A stretch of DNA of 64,000 bases, taken from assembly GCA_016793165.1 (NCBI GenBank), contig JAEULA010000061.1, positions 1 to 64,000 of the forward strand. Reading direction: 5' to 3'. The notes below the pieces were generated by a model. It had not been told where the DNA came from. It saw only the letters and a program-made list of their open reading frames with translations, and did not search any database. The stretch comes from Alphaproteobacteria bacterium. Its GTDB lineage: Bacteria; Pseudomonadota; Alphaproteobacteria; CACIAM-22H2. This document shows positions 7,338 through 18,324 of this stretch, piece by piece (position 1 is the first letter of the stretch; the number at the start of each line of letters is the position of its first letter). Made by a program: the position numbers and the translations under genes.

Positions 7338-8882
7338 TCAGAGGACGACCTCGACGAGATAGGGCCCCGGCGTGGCGAGGCCGGCGCGCACCGCCTTGGC
7401 GAGTTCCTCGATCGTGGTGGCGCGAGAGCCGGGCACGCCCATGCCGCGGGCGATGCCGACCCAGTCGAGATCCGGATCGCCGAGGCTCAGCATGTCGAGT
7501 GCCTTGCGGCCCGGATTGGTGGCGCCGACATTGGTCAACTCGTGGCGCAGGATCGCATAGGCCCGGTTCGACCAGATCAGGGTCAGGACCCTCAGCTTCT
7601 CTCGGGCCTGCGTCCACAGCGCCTGCACCGTGTACATCGCGCTGCCGTCGGCCTGCAGCCCGATGACCTGACGGTCGGGGCAGGCGACGGCCGCCCCCGT
7701 CGACAGGCACAGCCCTTCGCCGATCGCGCCGCCGGTGAGCGCCAGCCAGTCATGCGGCGCGGCGCCGTGCGTCGACTTGAAGAACCCGCGGCCCGTCGTC
7801 ACCGCCTCGTCGACGCAGATCGCGTTCTCGGGGATCAGATGGGCGAGCGCCGCGGCGATGCTGTCGGGATTGAGCGCGCCGGTGGGCATCGGCGGCTTGG
7901 CGGCCTCGGGGATCGCCACGGACTTCGGTGCGCCGAGCTCCTCCGCGAGCGCCTCGAGCGCGCCGACGAGGTCCTCGTGATAGTCGGCGAGCCGCTCGAT
8001 GCGGCAGCCCTCGGGTGCGAAGAGACTCGGCTTGCCGGGATACGCGAAGAACGCGGTCGGGTTCTTCGAGCCGCAGAGCACGATCGCCCTGGTGTCCTTG
8101 AGCGTCGCCAACGCCTGGTCGACGGGGTAGGGGACACGCTCGATCGCGAGGCGCCCGCGCCCGCGCTGGATGCGGGCGTTGGACGTCTCTGCCAGGATCC
8201 GGCAACCGGTCTTGGCGGCGATCCGCGCTGCCACGAGCTGCCCGCGCTCGCGCAGGGAGACGCCGCCGAGGAGAAGAGTCGCATTGCCGCCGCGCAGCGC
8301 CTCGGCGGACCGACGGACATTCTCCGCCGCCACCGGCGTTCGCACCGCGACCCGGGGCAACGGGGCGATCCCGGCCCCGTCGTTCCAGGCCGTGTCCGCC
8401 GGCAGGATCAGCGTGGCGACCTGGCCCGGCGGGGTCATCGCGCTCGCGATCGCCTCGGCGCCGTCGCGAGCGACGTCGGTCGCGCTCATCGACGTCTTCA
8501 CCCAATGCGAAACGGGGCGCGCGATGCCCTCGATGTCGCTCGTCAGCGGCGCGTCGTACTGGCGGTGATAGGTCGCATGCTCGCCGACGATGTTCAGGAC
8601 CGGCGACTTCGCCTTCTTGAGGTTATGGAGGTTGGCGAGGGCATTGCCGAGGCCCGGCCCGAGATGGAGCAGCGTCGATGCCGGCCTGTCCATCATGCGC
8701 GCGTAGCCGTCGGCGGCGCCGGAGGTCACGCCTTCGAACAGGCAAAGCACGCAGCGCATGCCCTCGACGCGATCGAGCGCTGCCACGAAATGCATCTCGG
8801 ACGTGCCCGGATTGGTGAAACACACGTCAACGCCGCCCGCCACCATGGTCCGGACCAGGCTCTCCGCGCCGTTCATCGTCAT
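7338..8882 (-). CDS. Thiamine diphosphate-dependent enzyme (acetolactate synthase large subunit-like)
   Basis: A 514-aa ThDP enzyme. The N-terminal PYR domain has the activating Glu in LFEGVTSGAADGYARM, and the C-terminal PP domain has ADGSAMYTVQALWTQ with the later N-R-A-Y that binds the diphosphate magnesium. It is shorter than true acetolactate synthases (~560-590 aa), and the motif reads closer to benzoylformate decarboxylase-like members. A 2-ketoacid decarboxylase or ligase role is therefore more likely than branched-chain amino acid synthesis. No regulatory ilvH-like subunit adjoins. The start at 8882 (MTMNGAES) was chosen as the first Met before the conserved N-terminus; 8876 is possible. 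Confidence 0.8.
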   Translation of the reverse strand: MTMNGAESLVRTMVAGGVDVCFTNPGTSEMHFVAALDRVEGMRCVLCLFEGVTSGAADGYARMMDRPASTLLHLGPGLGNALANLHNLKKAKSPVLNIVGEHATYHRQYDAPLTSDIEGIARPVSHWVKTSMSATDVARDGAEAIASAMTPPGQVATLILPADTAWNDGAGIAPLPRVAVRTPVAAENVRRSAEALRGGNATLLLGGVSLRERGQLVAARIAAKTGCRILAETSNARIQRGRGRLAIERVPYPVDQALATLKDTRAIVLCGSKNPTAFFAYPGKPSLFAPEGCRIERLADYHEDLVGALEALAEELGAPKSVAIPEAAKPPMPTGALNPDSIAAALAHLIPENAICVDEAVTTGRGFFKSTHGAAPHDWLALTGGAIGEGLCLSTGAAVACPDRQVIGLQADGSAMYTVQALWTQAREKLRVLTLIWSNRAYAILRHELTNVGATNPGRKALDMLSLGDPDLDWVGIARGMGVPGSRATTIEELAKAVRAGLATPGPYLVEVVL

Positions 8883-8928
8883 TCTCGTTTGCTCCCGCTC
8901 GAAATCCCGAGGCGCCGGCTTCGCTCGC

Positions 8929-8957
8929 CTGGACGCTCCGTCGTCATTTGCTACAGT
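8929..8957 (+). promoter_or_regulatory. Candidate promoter of the amidohydrolase/ABC importer operon
   Basis: A -35-like CTGGAC (8929-8934), a 17-bp spacer and a -10-like TACAGT (8952-8957) stand 28 bp before the start codon at 8986. Both hexamers are imperfect, so the call rests on the ideal spacing and on the location in the gap between divergent genes. A GAGGGGA ribosome site follows. Confidence 0.35.
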
Positions 8958-8985
8958 CCTTCGGCGCTGAAAGCGAGGGGATCGA

Positions 8986-10614
8986 ATGTCGACGATGAAG
9001 GCCGAGCTGGTCCTGCGGGGCGGCGTCGTGTTCCGCGGCCTGCGGGAGGGATTCAGCTCGGCGCTCGCCATCGCGAACGGGCGGATCCTCGCGGCCGGCA
9101 CCGACGGCGACATCGAGGCGCTGATCGGCCCGGACACGAGGCGCGTCGAGCTCGACGGCCGCGCGATCGTGCCGGGCTTCAACGATGCCCATGAGCATCT
9201 GCTGTCGCTCGGGCTGGCGCAGCTCGAGGTCAATCTGCGCGGCGACGAGGTGAAGACCCTCGACGAGCTGCTGCGTCGCGTGAAGGCGCGCGTCGATCGC
9301 GCCCGTCCGGGCGAGTGGATCATCGGCGGGCGCTACGATCACTTCGAGCTCGACGTGAAGCGGCATCCCTACCGCGAGGAGCTCGATGCCGTCGCGCCGC
9401 TCAATCCGGTCTTCCTCAAGCGTACCTGCGGCCACATGGGCGTCGCCAATTCGCTCGCGCTGAAGCTCGCCGGGATCGACGAGCGGACGCCGCAGCCGCC
9501 GGGCGGGCACATGGAAAACCAGAACGGCCGGCTCACCGGCCTGATGCAGGAGCGTGCGCAGGAACTCGTGAGCCGCGTGGTGCCGAAGCTGCCGCAGGAG
9601 GCGCTGGTCCAGGGCCTCGAGGCCGGCGGCCGGCTCTATCTGAGCCAGGGCGTGACGAGCGTGATGGACGCCGGCGTCGGCATCCGGCAGGGCCTCGAGG
9701 ACTACGACGCCTACATCGCCGCGCGCGCGGCGAACAGGCTGCCGGTGCGCGCGTATCTCGCGCTGACCGGCGGACCGAACGGCGTGCAGGACAAGGCGCT
9801 GGAGCGCGGGCTGCGGACGGGGCTCGGCGACGACTGGGTCAAGGTCGGTCCGGTGAAGCTCTTCACCGACGGCAGCGCGGGCGGACTCACCGCAGCGATG
9901 TCGGTGCCGTACAAGTGCTCGTGCGAGAACCGCGGCATCTTCATCTGGACCGACGGTCAGGTCGACGAGATGGTGGCGCACTACAACCGCCTCGGCCTCC
10001 AGATCGCGATCCATGCGATCGGCGACGCCGCCATCGGCCAGGCGCTCAACGCGGTCGCCAAGGCGGATCGCGAGGCGCCGGTCGCCGGTCGGCGCCATCG
10101 GATCGAGCATTGCGGCTTCATCACCAAACCGCAGATCGCCGCCATGCAGCGCTTGTCCATGACCCTCGCGCCGCAGCCGATCTTCCTCTACGAGTTCGGC
10201 GATCTCTATGTCGACGTCCTCGGCGACGATCGGCCGCACGACTGCTATCCGATGCGCAGCTGGATCGACGCGGGACTCAATCCGGCGGCGAGCTCGGATG
10301 CGCCGGTCTCGGACACCAGCCCGTTCACGAACCTCTACGAGATGGTGACGCGCCGTTCCAATCGCGGGACGGCGCTCGGACCTCACGAGCGGATCACGCT
10401 GCCCGAGGCGGTGCACTGCCTCACCTGGAACGGCGCCTATGGCAGCTTCAGCGAAGGCGAGAAGGGGCGCCTGGTCGCGGGGCAGCTCGCGGATCTCGCC
10501 GTCCTCGACCGTGACATCTTTGCCGGTCCGGCGGAGGACCTCCTGGCGACGCGTGCCGACATGACCATCGTCGGGGGCGGAGTCGGCTACGATCGCCACG
10601 GCGTGTTGAGCTGA
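8986..10614 (+). CDS. Amidohydrolase family protein (YtcJ-like)
   Basis: A 542-aa metal-dependent amidohydrolase of the YtcJ type. The first metal motif region is FNDAHEHL near residue 66, followed by a metal-ligand Lys/His region, AIHAIGDAAI near 345, and HRIEHCGF near 367. A late aspartate lies in SSDAPVSDT. These enzymes hydrolyse amide or carbamate-like bonds on small exogenous compounds; the specific substrate is unknown. It heads a run of plus-strand genes ending in a full Dpp-type ABC importer, which suggests it acts on the imported solute. The gap to the permease is 27 bp. Confidence 0.85.
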   Translation: MSTMKAELVLRGGVVFRGLREGFSSALAIANGRILAAGTDGDIEALIGPDTRRVELDGRAIVPGFNDAHEHLLSLGLAQLEVNLRGDEVKTLDELLRRVKARVDRARPGEWIIGGRYDHFELDVKRHPYREELDAVAPLNPVFLKRTCGHMGVANSLALKLAGIDERTPQPPGGHMENQNGRLTGLMQERAQELVSRVVPKLPQEALVQGLEAGGRLYLSQGVTSVMDAGVGIRQGLEDYDAYIAARAANRLPVRAYLALTGGPNGVQDKALERGLRTGLGDDWVKVGPVKLFTDGSAGGLTAAMSVPYKCSCENRGIFIWTDGQVDEMVAHYNRLGLQIAIHAIGDAAIGQALNAVAKADREAPVAGRRHRIEHCGFITKPQIAAMQRLSMTLAPQPIFLYEFGDLYVDVLGDDRPHDCYPMRSWIDAGLNPAASSDAPVSDTSPFTNLYEMVTRRSNRGTALGPHERITLPEAVHCLTWNGAYGSFSEGEKGRLVAGQLADLAVLDRDIFAGPAEDLLATRADMTIVGGGVGYDRHGVLS

Positions 10615-10641
10615 GCCCCGCCGCGCACGCCAGAAACCCTC

Positions 10642-11583
10642 GTGTCCCGTCACATCGCCCATCGGCTGCTGATCTCGATCCCCGTCCTGTTCGGGGTGCT
10701 GCTCATCGGCTTCACGCTGCTGCAGATCGTGCCGACCGATCCCGCGATCGTGCTCGCCGGCCCGACCGCTTCGAAGGACGAGGTGGACGCGATCCGGCGC
10801 AGCATGGGCCTCGACCGGCCGGTCTGGCTGCAATTCGCCCTGTATCTCGGTCGCGTGCTTCAGTTCGATCTCGGCCGGTCGCTGATCTCCAACCGGCCGG
10901 TGATCGAGGAACTCGCGACGACGATCGGGCCCACGGTCGAACTCATGGTGGCGAGCCTGGTCTGGGCGGTGCCTGCCGGGCTCGTGCTGGGCACGCTTGC
11001 CGCCGTCAATCGCGGGCGGATCCTCGATCGCATCACCGTGGCGATCTCGGTGGCCGGAGTCTCGATGCCGGTGTTCTGGTTCGGATTGCTGCTGATTCAG
11101 TATGTCGGCACCGAGCTGGAACTGCTGCCGTTCCAGGGCCGAGCCGGTCCGCTCTGGACCGCGGATGGCCTGCGCCACGTGGCGTTGCCGGCGCTCACGC
11201 TCGGCGGGGTATTCGTCGGTCCGGTCGCGCGCATGACGCGAACCTCGCTGCTCGAGGTCCTCGGCGCGGACTACGTTCGCACCGCGCGCGCGAAGGGCGC
11301 GTCGCGGCCGCGGGTGGTCGTGCTGCACGCGTTGCGCAACGCGTTGATCCCCGTGATCACGCTGATCGGGCTGCAGATCGGGTTCCTGCTCGGCGGCGCG
11401 GTGGTGACCGAGACGATGTTCGCCTGGCCCGGCGTCGGCCGTATGGCCGTGGGCGCGATCACCTCCAGCGACTTCCCGCTGGCGCAGGGAGCGATCCTGA
11501 TGCTCGCGGTCGGTTTCATCGTCATCAACCTGAGCGTCGACGTGATCTACGCTTATCTCGACCCGCGGATCTCTCGCGGATGA
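10642..11583 (+). CDS. ABC transporter permease, DppB-like
   Basis: A 313-aa inner-membrane permease of the dipeptide/oligopeptide/nickel class. It has an N-terminal transmembrane helix (residues ~10-30), five further hydrophobic segments, and the EAA loop region with RTARAKGASRPRVV near residue 212-225 that contacts the ATPases. The start is GTG (SRHIAH). Its stop overlaps the next permease start by ATGA. With the following genes it forms a complete importer. Confidence 0.9.
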   Translation: MSRHIAHRLLISIPVLFGVLLIGFTLLQIVPTDPAIVLAGPTASKDEVDAIRRSMGLDRPVWLQFALYLGRVLQFDLGRSLISNRPVIEELATTIGPTVELMVASLVWAVPAGLVLGTLAAVNRGRILDRITVAISVAGVSMPVFWFGLLLIQYVGTELELLPFQGRAGPLWTADGLRHVALPALTLGGVFVGPVARMTRTSLLEVLGADYVRTARAKGASRPRVVVLHALRNALIPVITLIGLQIGFLLGGAVVTETMFAWPGVGRMAVGAITSSDFPLAQGAILMLAVGFIVINLSVDVIYAYLDPRISRG

Positions 11584-12461
11584 GCGCAAGCCCCGCCACG
11601 CTGCCGGCCGCCGCCGAGATCCTGCCGGGCCGGCCCTCCGCCCTGCGGCAGCTGCTGCGCGATCCCGCGGCGGTCCTCGCGGCCGCAATCCTCATCTCGA
11701 TCGCCCTCGCGGCCGTCTTCGCACCGCTGCTGGCGCCGTACGATCCCTACGCCAACGCCATGCGCCTGCGGCTGAAGCCGATCGGCACCGAAGGTTACCT
11801 GATCGGCACCGACACGCAGGGCCGCGACATGTTCACGCGCCTGCTGTTCGGCGCGCGCTCGACGCTCGCGATCGGATTCGCCGCGGTGCTCAGCGGCGGC
11901 ATCATCGGCGCGACCATCGGGCTGCTCGCCGCGTATTACCGCCGGCTGGACAACGTGCTGATGCGTCTGGTCGACACGCTGCTCTCCTTCCCGTCGATCC
12001 TGTTCGGGCTCGCGATCGCCGCGGTGCTGAAGCCGGGGATCGGCAGCCTGATCCTTGCGCTGTCGGTCGCGGCCGTGCCGACGATCGCGCGGATCGCGCG
12101 CGGCGCTGCGACGGTGGTCATGCAGCAGGACTACATGGAGGCCGGGCGCGCGGTCGGGCTCGGCGATTTCGCGCTGATCACGCGCTATCTCGCGCGCAAC
12201 TGCGCGCCGACCGTCCTCATCTACCTGACCCTGCAGCTCGGTCAGACGATCCTTCTCGGCGCGGCGCTCAGCTTCCTCGGGCTCGGGGCGCAGCCTCCCT
12301 TCGCCGAGCTCGGCAGCATGGCCGCGGAAGGCCGACGCTTCCTGACCATCGCGCCGCACGTCTCCACCTTGCCGAGCCTCGTCATCTTCACCATCGTGCT
12401 GTGCTTCAACGTGCTCGGCGATGTGCTGCGCGACGTCCTCGATCCCAAGCTTCGCCAATGA
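11580..12461 (+). CDS. ABC transporter permease, DppC-like
   Basis: A 293-aa permease pairing with the DppB-like protein. The N-terminal OppC-type cytoplasmic/first-TM segment is followed by a periplasmic GTDTQGRDMFTRLL motif (near residue 80), characteristic of DppC/OppC proteins. The EAA loop is seen around EAGRAVGLGDFALI. It ends 28 bp before the substrate-binding protein start. Confidence 0.9.
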   Translation: MSASPATLPAAAEILPGRPSALRQLLRDPAAVLAAAILISIALAAVFAPLLAPYDPYANAMRLRLKPIGTEGYLIGTDTQGRDMFTRLLFGARSTLAIGFAAVLSGGIIGATIGLLAAYYRRLDNVLMRLVDTLLSFPSILFGLAIAAVLKPGIGSLILALSVAAVPTIARIARGAATVVMQQDYMEAGRAVGLGDFALITRYLARNCAPTVLIYLTLQLGQTILLGAALSFLGLGAQPPFAELGSMAAEGRRFLTIAPHVSTLPSLVIFTIVLCFNVLGDVLRDVLDPKLRQ

Positions 12462-12489
12462 CTCCAACATCCGAACAGGAGGGTTCCCC

Positions 12490-14064
12490 ATGAAATCCAT
12501 TCTCTTGGCCGGCGCCGCGGCGGCGGCTCTGCTCTCCGCGGCGACGGACGCGCGCGCCCAGCGGACGGTCACGCTCACCCGCGAGCTCGATGCCGACCGC
12601 TACGACCCGCACCGCTCCACGGCGCGGTCGACAGCCGAGGTCCTGTTCATGACCAGCGATACGCTGGTGTCGCTCGACTACGACCTCAAGACAGTCCATC
12701 CAGGCCTGGCTCAAAGCTGGACCGTGTCGACCGACGGCCTGACCTACACATTCAAGCTCAAGCCGGGCGTCGCGTTCTGCAGCGGCAAGAAGCTGACCGC
12801 GGCCGACGTCGCGGCGAGCTACGCGCGCTGGCTCGATCCCGAGACCAAGGGGGTCGTTCTGAATCGCATGGGCGAGGTGGACAGCATCAGCGCGGCCGAC
12901 GAGCTGACGCTGGTCTACAAGCTCAAGAAGCCGTTCTCGGAGCTGCTGTACCAGATGACGCAGCACTTCCACGTGGTGGTGAACGCCGAGCAGGCCAAGC
13001 AGCTCGGCCAGGATTTCGGGGTCAAGGCCATCGACGGGACCGGGCCGTTCTGCTTCGAAAGCTGGACGCCGCGCGACCAGGTCGTGCTGACGCGCAACCC
13101 GAACTACAAGTGGGGACCGCCGATCTATGCCGACGCGACGCCGAAGGTGGATCGCATCGTCTGGAAGATCGTCCCGGAGGAGAACACGCGCGTCAATTCG
13201 CTGAAGACCGGCCAGTCCGACGCCTCGCAATACGTGCCGTACTGGGCGGTCAAGGAGCTGCAGGGCGACCGCCGGCTCTCGGTCACCAAGGCGGAAAACT
13301 ACTTCTGGACCTATTTCATCGGATTCAAGATCGACCGCGAGCAGGTGGTCGACCAGCGCGTGCGGCGCGCGATGAATCTCGCCGTCGACCAGAAGGCGCT
13401 GACGGACGCGATCACCTTCGGATATGCGGACGCCGCCACCAGCTTCCTGTCGCCGAGCGTGCTCGACTACAACAACAAGCCGCGCCCCGAGATCTACGGC
13501 GAGAACGTCGCCGAGGCCAATCGCCTGCTCGACGAGGCCGGGTGGCGGAAGGGGCCCGACAACTTCCGGCACAAGGACGGCAAGAAGCTGTCGCCGATCT
13601 TCTACGGCTTCACGGGGTTCTGGAAGGAGATCGCGGAGGCCGTGCAGGGCGACCTGCGCAAGGTCGGCATCGACATGCAGCTGCAGCTGTTCGACGCCAC
13701 CGTCGCCTGGGGCAAGCTCGCCACGCAGGAATACGACGCCTTCGGAATGAGCTTCCCCTACGTCTCCGCAGGCGACGCCCTGAACCTCTACTTCCGCTCG
13801 GCCGCGACGCCGGTGCCCAACCGCGTGAACTGGAAGGATCCGGAGACCGACGAGCTGCTGGCGAAGGGCGCCGCGGCGCTCGATCCGAAGGAGCGGGCGG
13901 CCGCCTACGCCCGGGTCCAGGACAAGGTCGAGGACGCCGCGGTGTGGATCCCGCTCTACCACGAGCCGCTCTTCCTCGCCTCCGGCCCCAAGCTGAAGCC
14001 GATCCGGGCGCACGGCATCTACGGCGCCGGGCTCTACAAGGGCCTGTCGATCGAAATGAAGTGA
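12490..14064 (+). CDS. ABC transporter substrate-binding protein, family 5
   Basis: A 524-aa periplasmic binding protein for the adjacent importer. The signal peptide spans residues 1-20 and ends D-A-R-A-Q. Family-5 hallmarks are visible: DADRYDPHRS near the N-terminus, LKPGVAFCSGKKLTAADV near residue 95, and GTGPFCFESW near 180. The start at 12490 is set by a strong AGGAGGG ribosome site about 7 nt upstream. Ligand unknown; the flanking amidohydrolases point to an amide, ureide or deaminable heterocycle. Confidence 0.92.
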   Translation: MKSILLAGAAAAALLSAATDARAQRTVTLTRELDADRYDPHRSTARSTAEVLFMTSDTLVSLDYDLKTVHPGLAQSWTVSTDGLTYTFKLKPGVAFCSGKKLTAADVAASYARWLDPETKGVVLNRMGEVDSISAADELTLVYKLKKPFSELLYQMTQHFHVVVNAEQAKQLGQDFGVKAIDGTGPFCFESWTPRDQVVLTRNPNYKWGPPIYADATPKVDRIVWKIVPEENTRVNSLKTGQSDASQYVPYWAVKELQGDRRLSVTKAENYFWTYFIGFKIDREQVVDQRVRRAMNLAVDQKALTDAITFGYADAATSFLSPSVLDYNNKPRPEIYGENVAEANRLLDEAGWRKGPDNFRHKDGKKLSPIFYGFTGFWKEIAEAVQGDLRKVGIDMQLQLFDATVAWGKLATQEYDAFGMSFPYVSAGDALNLYFRSAATPVPNRVNWKDPETDELLAKGAAALDPKERAAAYARVQDKVEDAAVWIPLYHEPLFLASGPKLKPIRAHGIYGAGLYKGLSIEMK

Positions 14065-14137
14065 ATGTGCGCGGCGCGGCCGGGGTCGAGGCGAGCGCCT
14101 CGGCTCCGGCCGCGCCGATCAGCTTATCGGAGCGACC

Positions 14138-15588
14138 ATGAGCAACGACAAGACGACCGTCATCCGCGGGCTCGACTGGCTGGTGGCGTGGGATGCGGCC
14201 GCCGGGACGCATGTCTATCTGCGCAATGCCGACCTCGCCTTTCGCGGCGACGAGGTCGTCCATGTCGGGCCCGGTTATGCGGGGCCTGCCGACACGACGA
14301 TCAGCGGCGCGGGGCGGATGGCGTCGCCGGGGCTCGTCAACGTCCACAGCCACCCGACCTCGGAGCCGGGAAACAAGGGCGCGCTCGAGGAGCTCGGCAG
14401 CCCGGCGCTCGGCCAGAGCTCGCTCTACGAGTACATGCCCGTCTTCCGCATGGACGCGTCGGCGGCACCCCTGGCCAGCAAGGTCGCGATCTGGGAACTG
14501 CTGAAGAGCGGGGTGACGACGTTCTGCGACCTCTCGGGCGCGCGCGAAGGCTGGGCGGACGAACTCGCGGCGACCGGCATCCGTGCGGTGCTGTGCCCGA
14601 TGTTCCGCGCCGCGACCTGGTCGACCAGGAACGGCCATGTCGTCGACTACGCCTGGGACGAGGCGGCCGGCGAGAAGGGGCTGCGCCATGCGCTGGAGGT
14701 GATCGACTCAGCCGGGCGCCACGTCTCGGGCCGCGTTTCCGGGATGATGGGGCCGTCGCAAATCGACACCTGCAGCGCCGGACTGCTGCAGGAGAGCCTG
14801 GCGGAGGCGCGCAAGCGCAGGATCCCGACCCAGCTCCACGCCGCCCAGTCGATCGTCGAGTTCAACGAGATCACGCGCCGGCATGGCAAGACGCCGATCG
14901 AATGGCTGGACTCGATCGGGCTGCTCGGCCCCGACCTGATCATCGGGCACGGCATCTTCCTCAACGACCATCCGCAGCTGCACTGGCCGCATGCCGACGA
15001 TTTCGCGCGACTGGCGCGCTCCGGCGCGCAGGTCGCGCATTGCCCGACGGTCTTCGCGCGCCGCGGCATCGCGCTCAACACGCTCGGCCGCTACATGGAC
15101 GCCGGCATCACCTGCGGCATCGGCACCGACACCTTCCCGCACAACATGCTCGACGAGCTGCGGCTCGCCGCCTATGCCGCGCGCGTGCTCACGGGCAATT
15201 TCAAGGCGACGTCGACGGCGCATGTCTACGCCGCGGCGACGGTCGGGGGCGCGCGCATGCTCCGCCGGCCGGATCTCGGCCGGCTGGCGCCCGGCGCGAA
15301 GGCGGACTTCTTCCTCGCCGACACCGATCATCCGGCGATGCGCCCGCTGCGCGATCCGTTGCGCAGCCTGGTCTATTCCGCGGGCGATCGCGCCGTTCGC
15401 GACGTCTATGTCGCGGGCCGTCAGGTCGTGCGCGGCGGCGAGGTGCTGACCATCGACATCGCCCAGGCGATCGCCGGGCTCCAGGCCGCGCAGGATGCGA
15501 CGCTCGCCACGACGGCGTCGCGGGACTGGGCGAAGCGCGGGATCGACCAGATGTCGCCGCGCGTCTACGCCGTGCGCGACCGGATCTG

Positions 15589-15589
<1 letters not shown>
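14138..15589 (+). CDS. Amidohydrolase, TRZ/ATZ-type deaminase or chlorohydrolase family
   Basis: A 483-aa member of the cytosine deaminase/chlorohydrolase branch of the amidohydrolase superfamily. Metal-binding residues are visible as VNVHSHPT (~65-72), LHAAQS (~233), GHGIFL (~270) and GTDTFPHN (~330). The family deaminates or dehalogenates purines, pyrimidines and triazines. It sits between the binding protein and the ATPase genes of a Dpp-type importer, and its stop overlaps the DppD-like start (ATG at 15589), so it is translationally coupled to the importer. This ties import and hydrolysis to one solute. Confidence 0.87.
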
Positions 15590-16577
<988 letters not shown>

Positions 16578-16581
<4 letters not shown>

Positions 16582-17657
16582 CCGAGCGCCTGCTCGAGGT
16601 ACGCGGCCTCATCAAGCACTTCCCGGTGACGCGCGGCATCGTGATGCGGCGCCAGATCGGCGCGGTGAAGGCCGTCGACGGCATCGATCTCGACCTCGAT
16701 GCGGGGGAGACGCTTGCGCTCGTCGGCGAGTCGGGCTGCGGCAAGTCGACCACCGGGCGCCTCGTGCTGCGCCTGATCGAGGCCACGGCCGGCAGCGTGC
16801 GCTTCGAGGGCCGGGAGATCACGGGGCTCGATCGCCGCGACATGCGCGGCCTGCGCCGCCACATGCAGATCATCTTCCAGGATCCCTATGCGTCGCTGAA
16901 TCCCCGCATGGCGGTAAGCGAGATCCTGGACGAGCCGCTGCGCGTGCACGGGTTCGGCGACGCCACGACGCGCCGTCGCCGCGTCGAAGAGATCCTCGCG
17001 GCGGTCGGCCTGTCGACCTGGCACGCGGCCCGCTATCCGCACGAGTTCTCGGGCGGTCAGCGCCAGCGCGTCGGCATCGCGCGGGCGCTGGCCACCAACC
17101 CGAAGCTCGTGATCTGCGACGAGCCGGTATCGGCGCTCGACGTCTCGATCCAGGCGCAGGTCGTCAACCTGCTGAAGGACCTGCAGCGGGCGCTCGGCCT
17201 CGCCTACGTCTTCATCGCGCACGACCTGGCGGTCGTGAAGCACGTCGCAGACCGGGTCGCCGTCATGTACCTGGGGAAGATCGTGGAGCAGGGGCCGAAA
17301 GGCGGGCTGTTCGCTCGACCGCGCCACCCCTACACGCAGGCGCTGCTCGCGGCGATCCCCGTCGCGAGCCCCACGCCGCGGACCCGCGTCGCGGTGCTCG
17401 AGGGCGACGTGCCGAGCCCGCTGAACCCGCCCTCGGGCTGCCGGTTCCACACCCGCTGCCCGTTCGCCCAGGAGCGCTGCCGGGCGGAGGAGCCGCCGCT
17501 GCGGCTCATCGATGTCGGCCAGCGCGTGGCCTGCCACTTCGCGGAGCAGACATCGGGCGCCTTCACGCTGCCGCAGACGGTCACGTCGCCGCGCTTCGCG
17601 GCAAAGCTCGCGGCCTATCGGATGGCGAGCGGCGGCGGCGTGGCGCCGGGCTCCTGA
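16578..17657 (+). CDS. ABC transporter ATP-binding protein, DppF-like
   Basis: A 359-aa second ATPase of the importer. Walker A is GESGCGKST, the signature FSGGQRQRVGIARAL, Walker B VICDEPVSALD, and the H-loop IAHDL. A C-terminal RFHTRCPFA motif matches the family extension, followed by about 40 further residues. It completes the set SBP + two permeases + two ATPases. The stop lies 3 bp from the stop of a convergent lipoprotein gene. Confidence 0.92.
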
Positions 17658-17660
17658 CGG

Positions 17661-18272
17661 TCAGCGAACCAGGAACGGATAGGGCGTGTCGCCGACGCGG
17701 TCGCGCGGACGGTCGTCGAAGATGTCGTCGCCGCTTCGACGCGGCATGACGAACTCGCCGTCTTCGGCCTCGAAGGCCGGCGGCTTGGTCGGGTCCAGCG
17801 GCTCGCTGCGCGCCGCACGCCGCCAGGTCTCCTGCGCCAGATCGTTCACCGATCGCACGCGGATCGTCGTGATGCCGTAGCCCAGCGGCTGCCCGCCGCC
17901 GCCCAGCGCCAGGACCTCGAAGCGATAGCTGAACTGCTGCTGGTCGCCGGGGCACGGACCGGAATAGCCCGGCAGGGCGCCGATCGGGATCAGCCCCGGC
18001 TCGGTCGGCGCGGCGATCGTCCACTCCGACGGCGACTGCCAGAGCACGGTGACGTTGGACATCCGGACCCGGTACCGCGCGATTCCGGCCGGCGCGTTGG
18101 CGATCCCGATCGTGGGCGACTGCGACCCCGCGCACATGTTGGCAAGCGCGATCCGCGTGGCGAGCCGAAGTCGGGGCAGGTCGTCGTAGATCCCGCGCGT
18201 GGCGGAGCACGCCGCCAGCGCCGCGGTCAGCGCAAGGGCGAGGGGGGCAGCGATGCGGTTCACTCCGGCCAT
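17661..18272 (-). CDS. Predicted lipoprotein with a PEBP-like segment
   Basis: A 203-aa lipoprotein. The signal peptide ends in the lipobox L-A-A-C at about residue 22. In the middle, GYSGPCPGD followed by an aromatic strand (FSYRFEVLAL) resembles the ligand-loop region of phosphatidylethanolamine-binding/YbhB proteins. The upstream half of a normal PEBP domain is not obvious, so the relation is tentative. The tail is rich in Pro, Asp and Arg. It is transcribed divergently from the FAD oxidase at 18325. Confidence 0.65.
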   Translation of the reverse strand: MAGVNRIAAPLALALTAALAACSATRGIYDDLPRLRLATRIALANMCAGSQSPTIGIANAPAGIARYRVRMSNVTVLWQSPSEWTIAAPTEPGLIPIGALPGYSGPCPGDQQQFSYRFEVLALGGGGQPLGYGITTIRVRSVNDLAQETWRRAARSEPLDPTKPPAFEAEDGEFVMPRRSGDDIFDDRPRDRVGDTPYPFLVR

Positions 18273-18324
18273 GGTGCTGTTCTAGCTTGCACCGCCTTTT
18301 CACGGAACCCCTCGCTGGGAACGA

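Noticed and set aside
7338..8882. ilvB acetolactate synthase for branched-chain amino acid synthesis
   Set aside because: It is shorter than IlvB, lacks an adjacent ilvH, and has motif details nearer to 2-ketoacid decarboxylase-type ThDP enzymes.
8944..11688. 914-codon minus-strand open frame over the amidohydrolase and permease genes
   Set aside because: Composition is typical of antisense of high-GC genes (R, D, H, A), with no recognisable domain. The plus-strand genes have complete family motifs.
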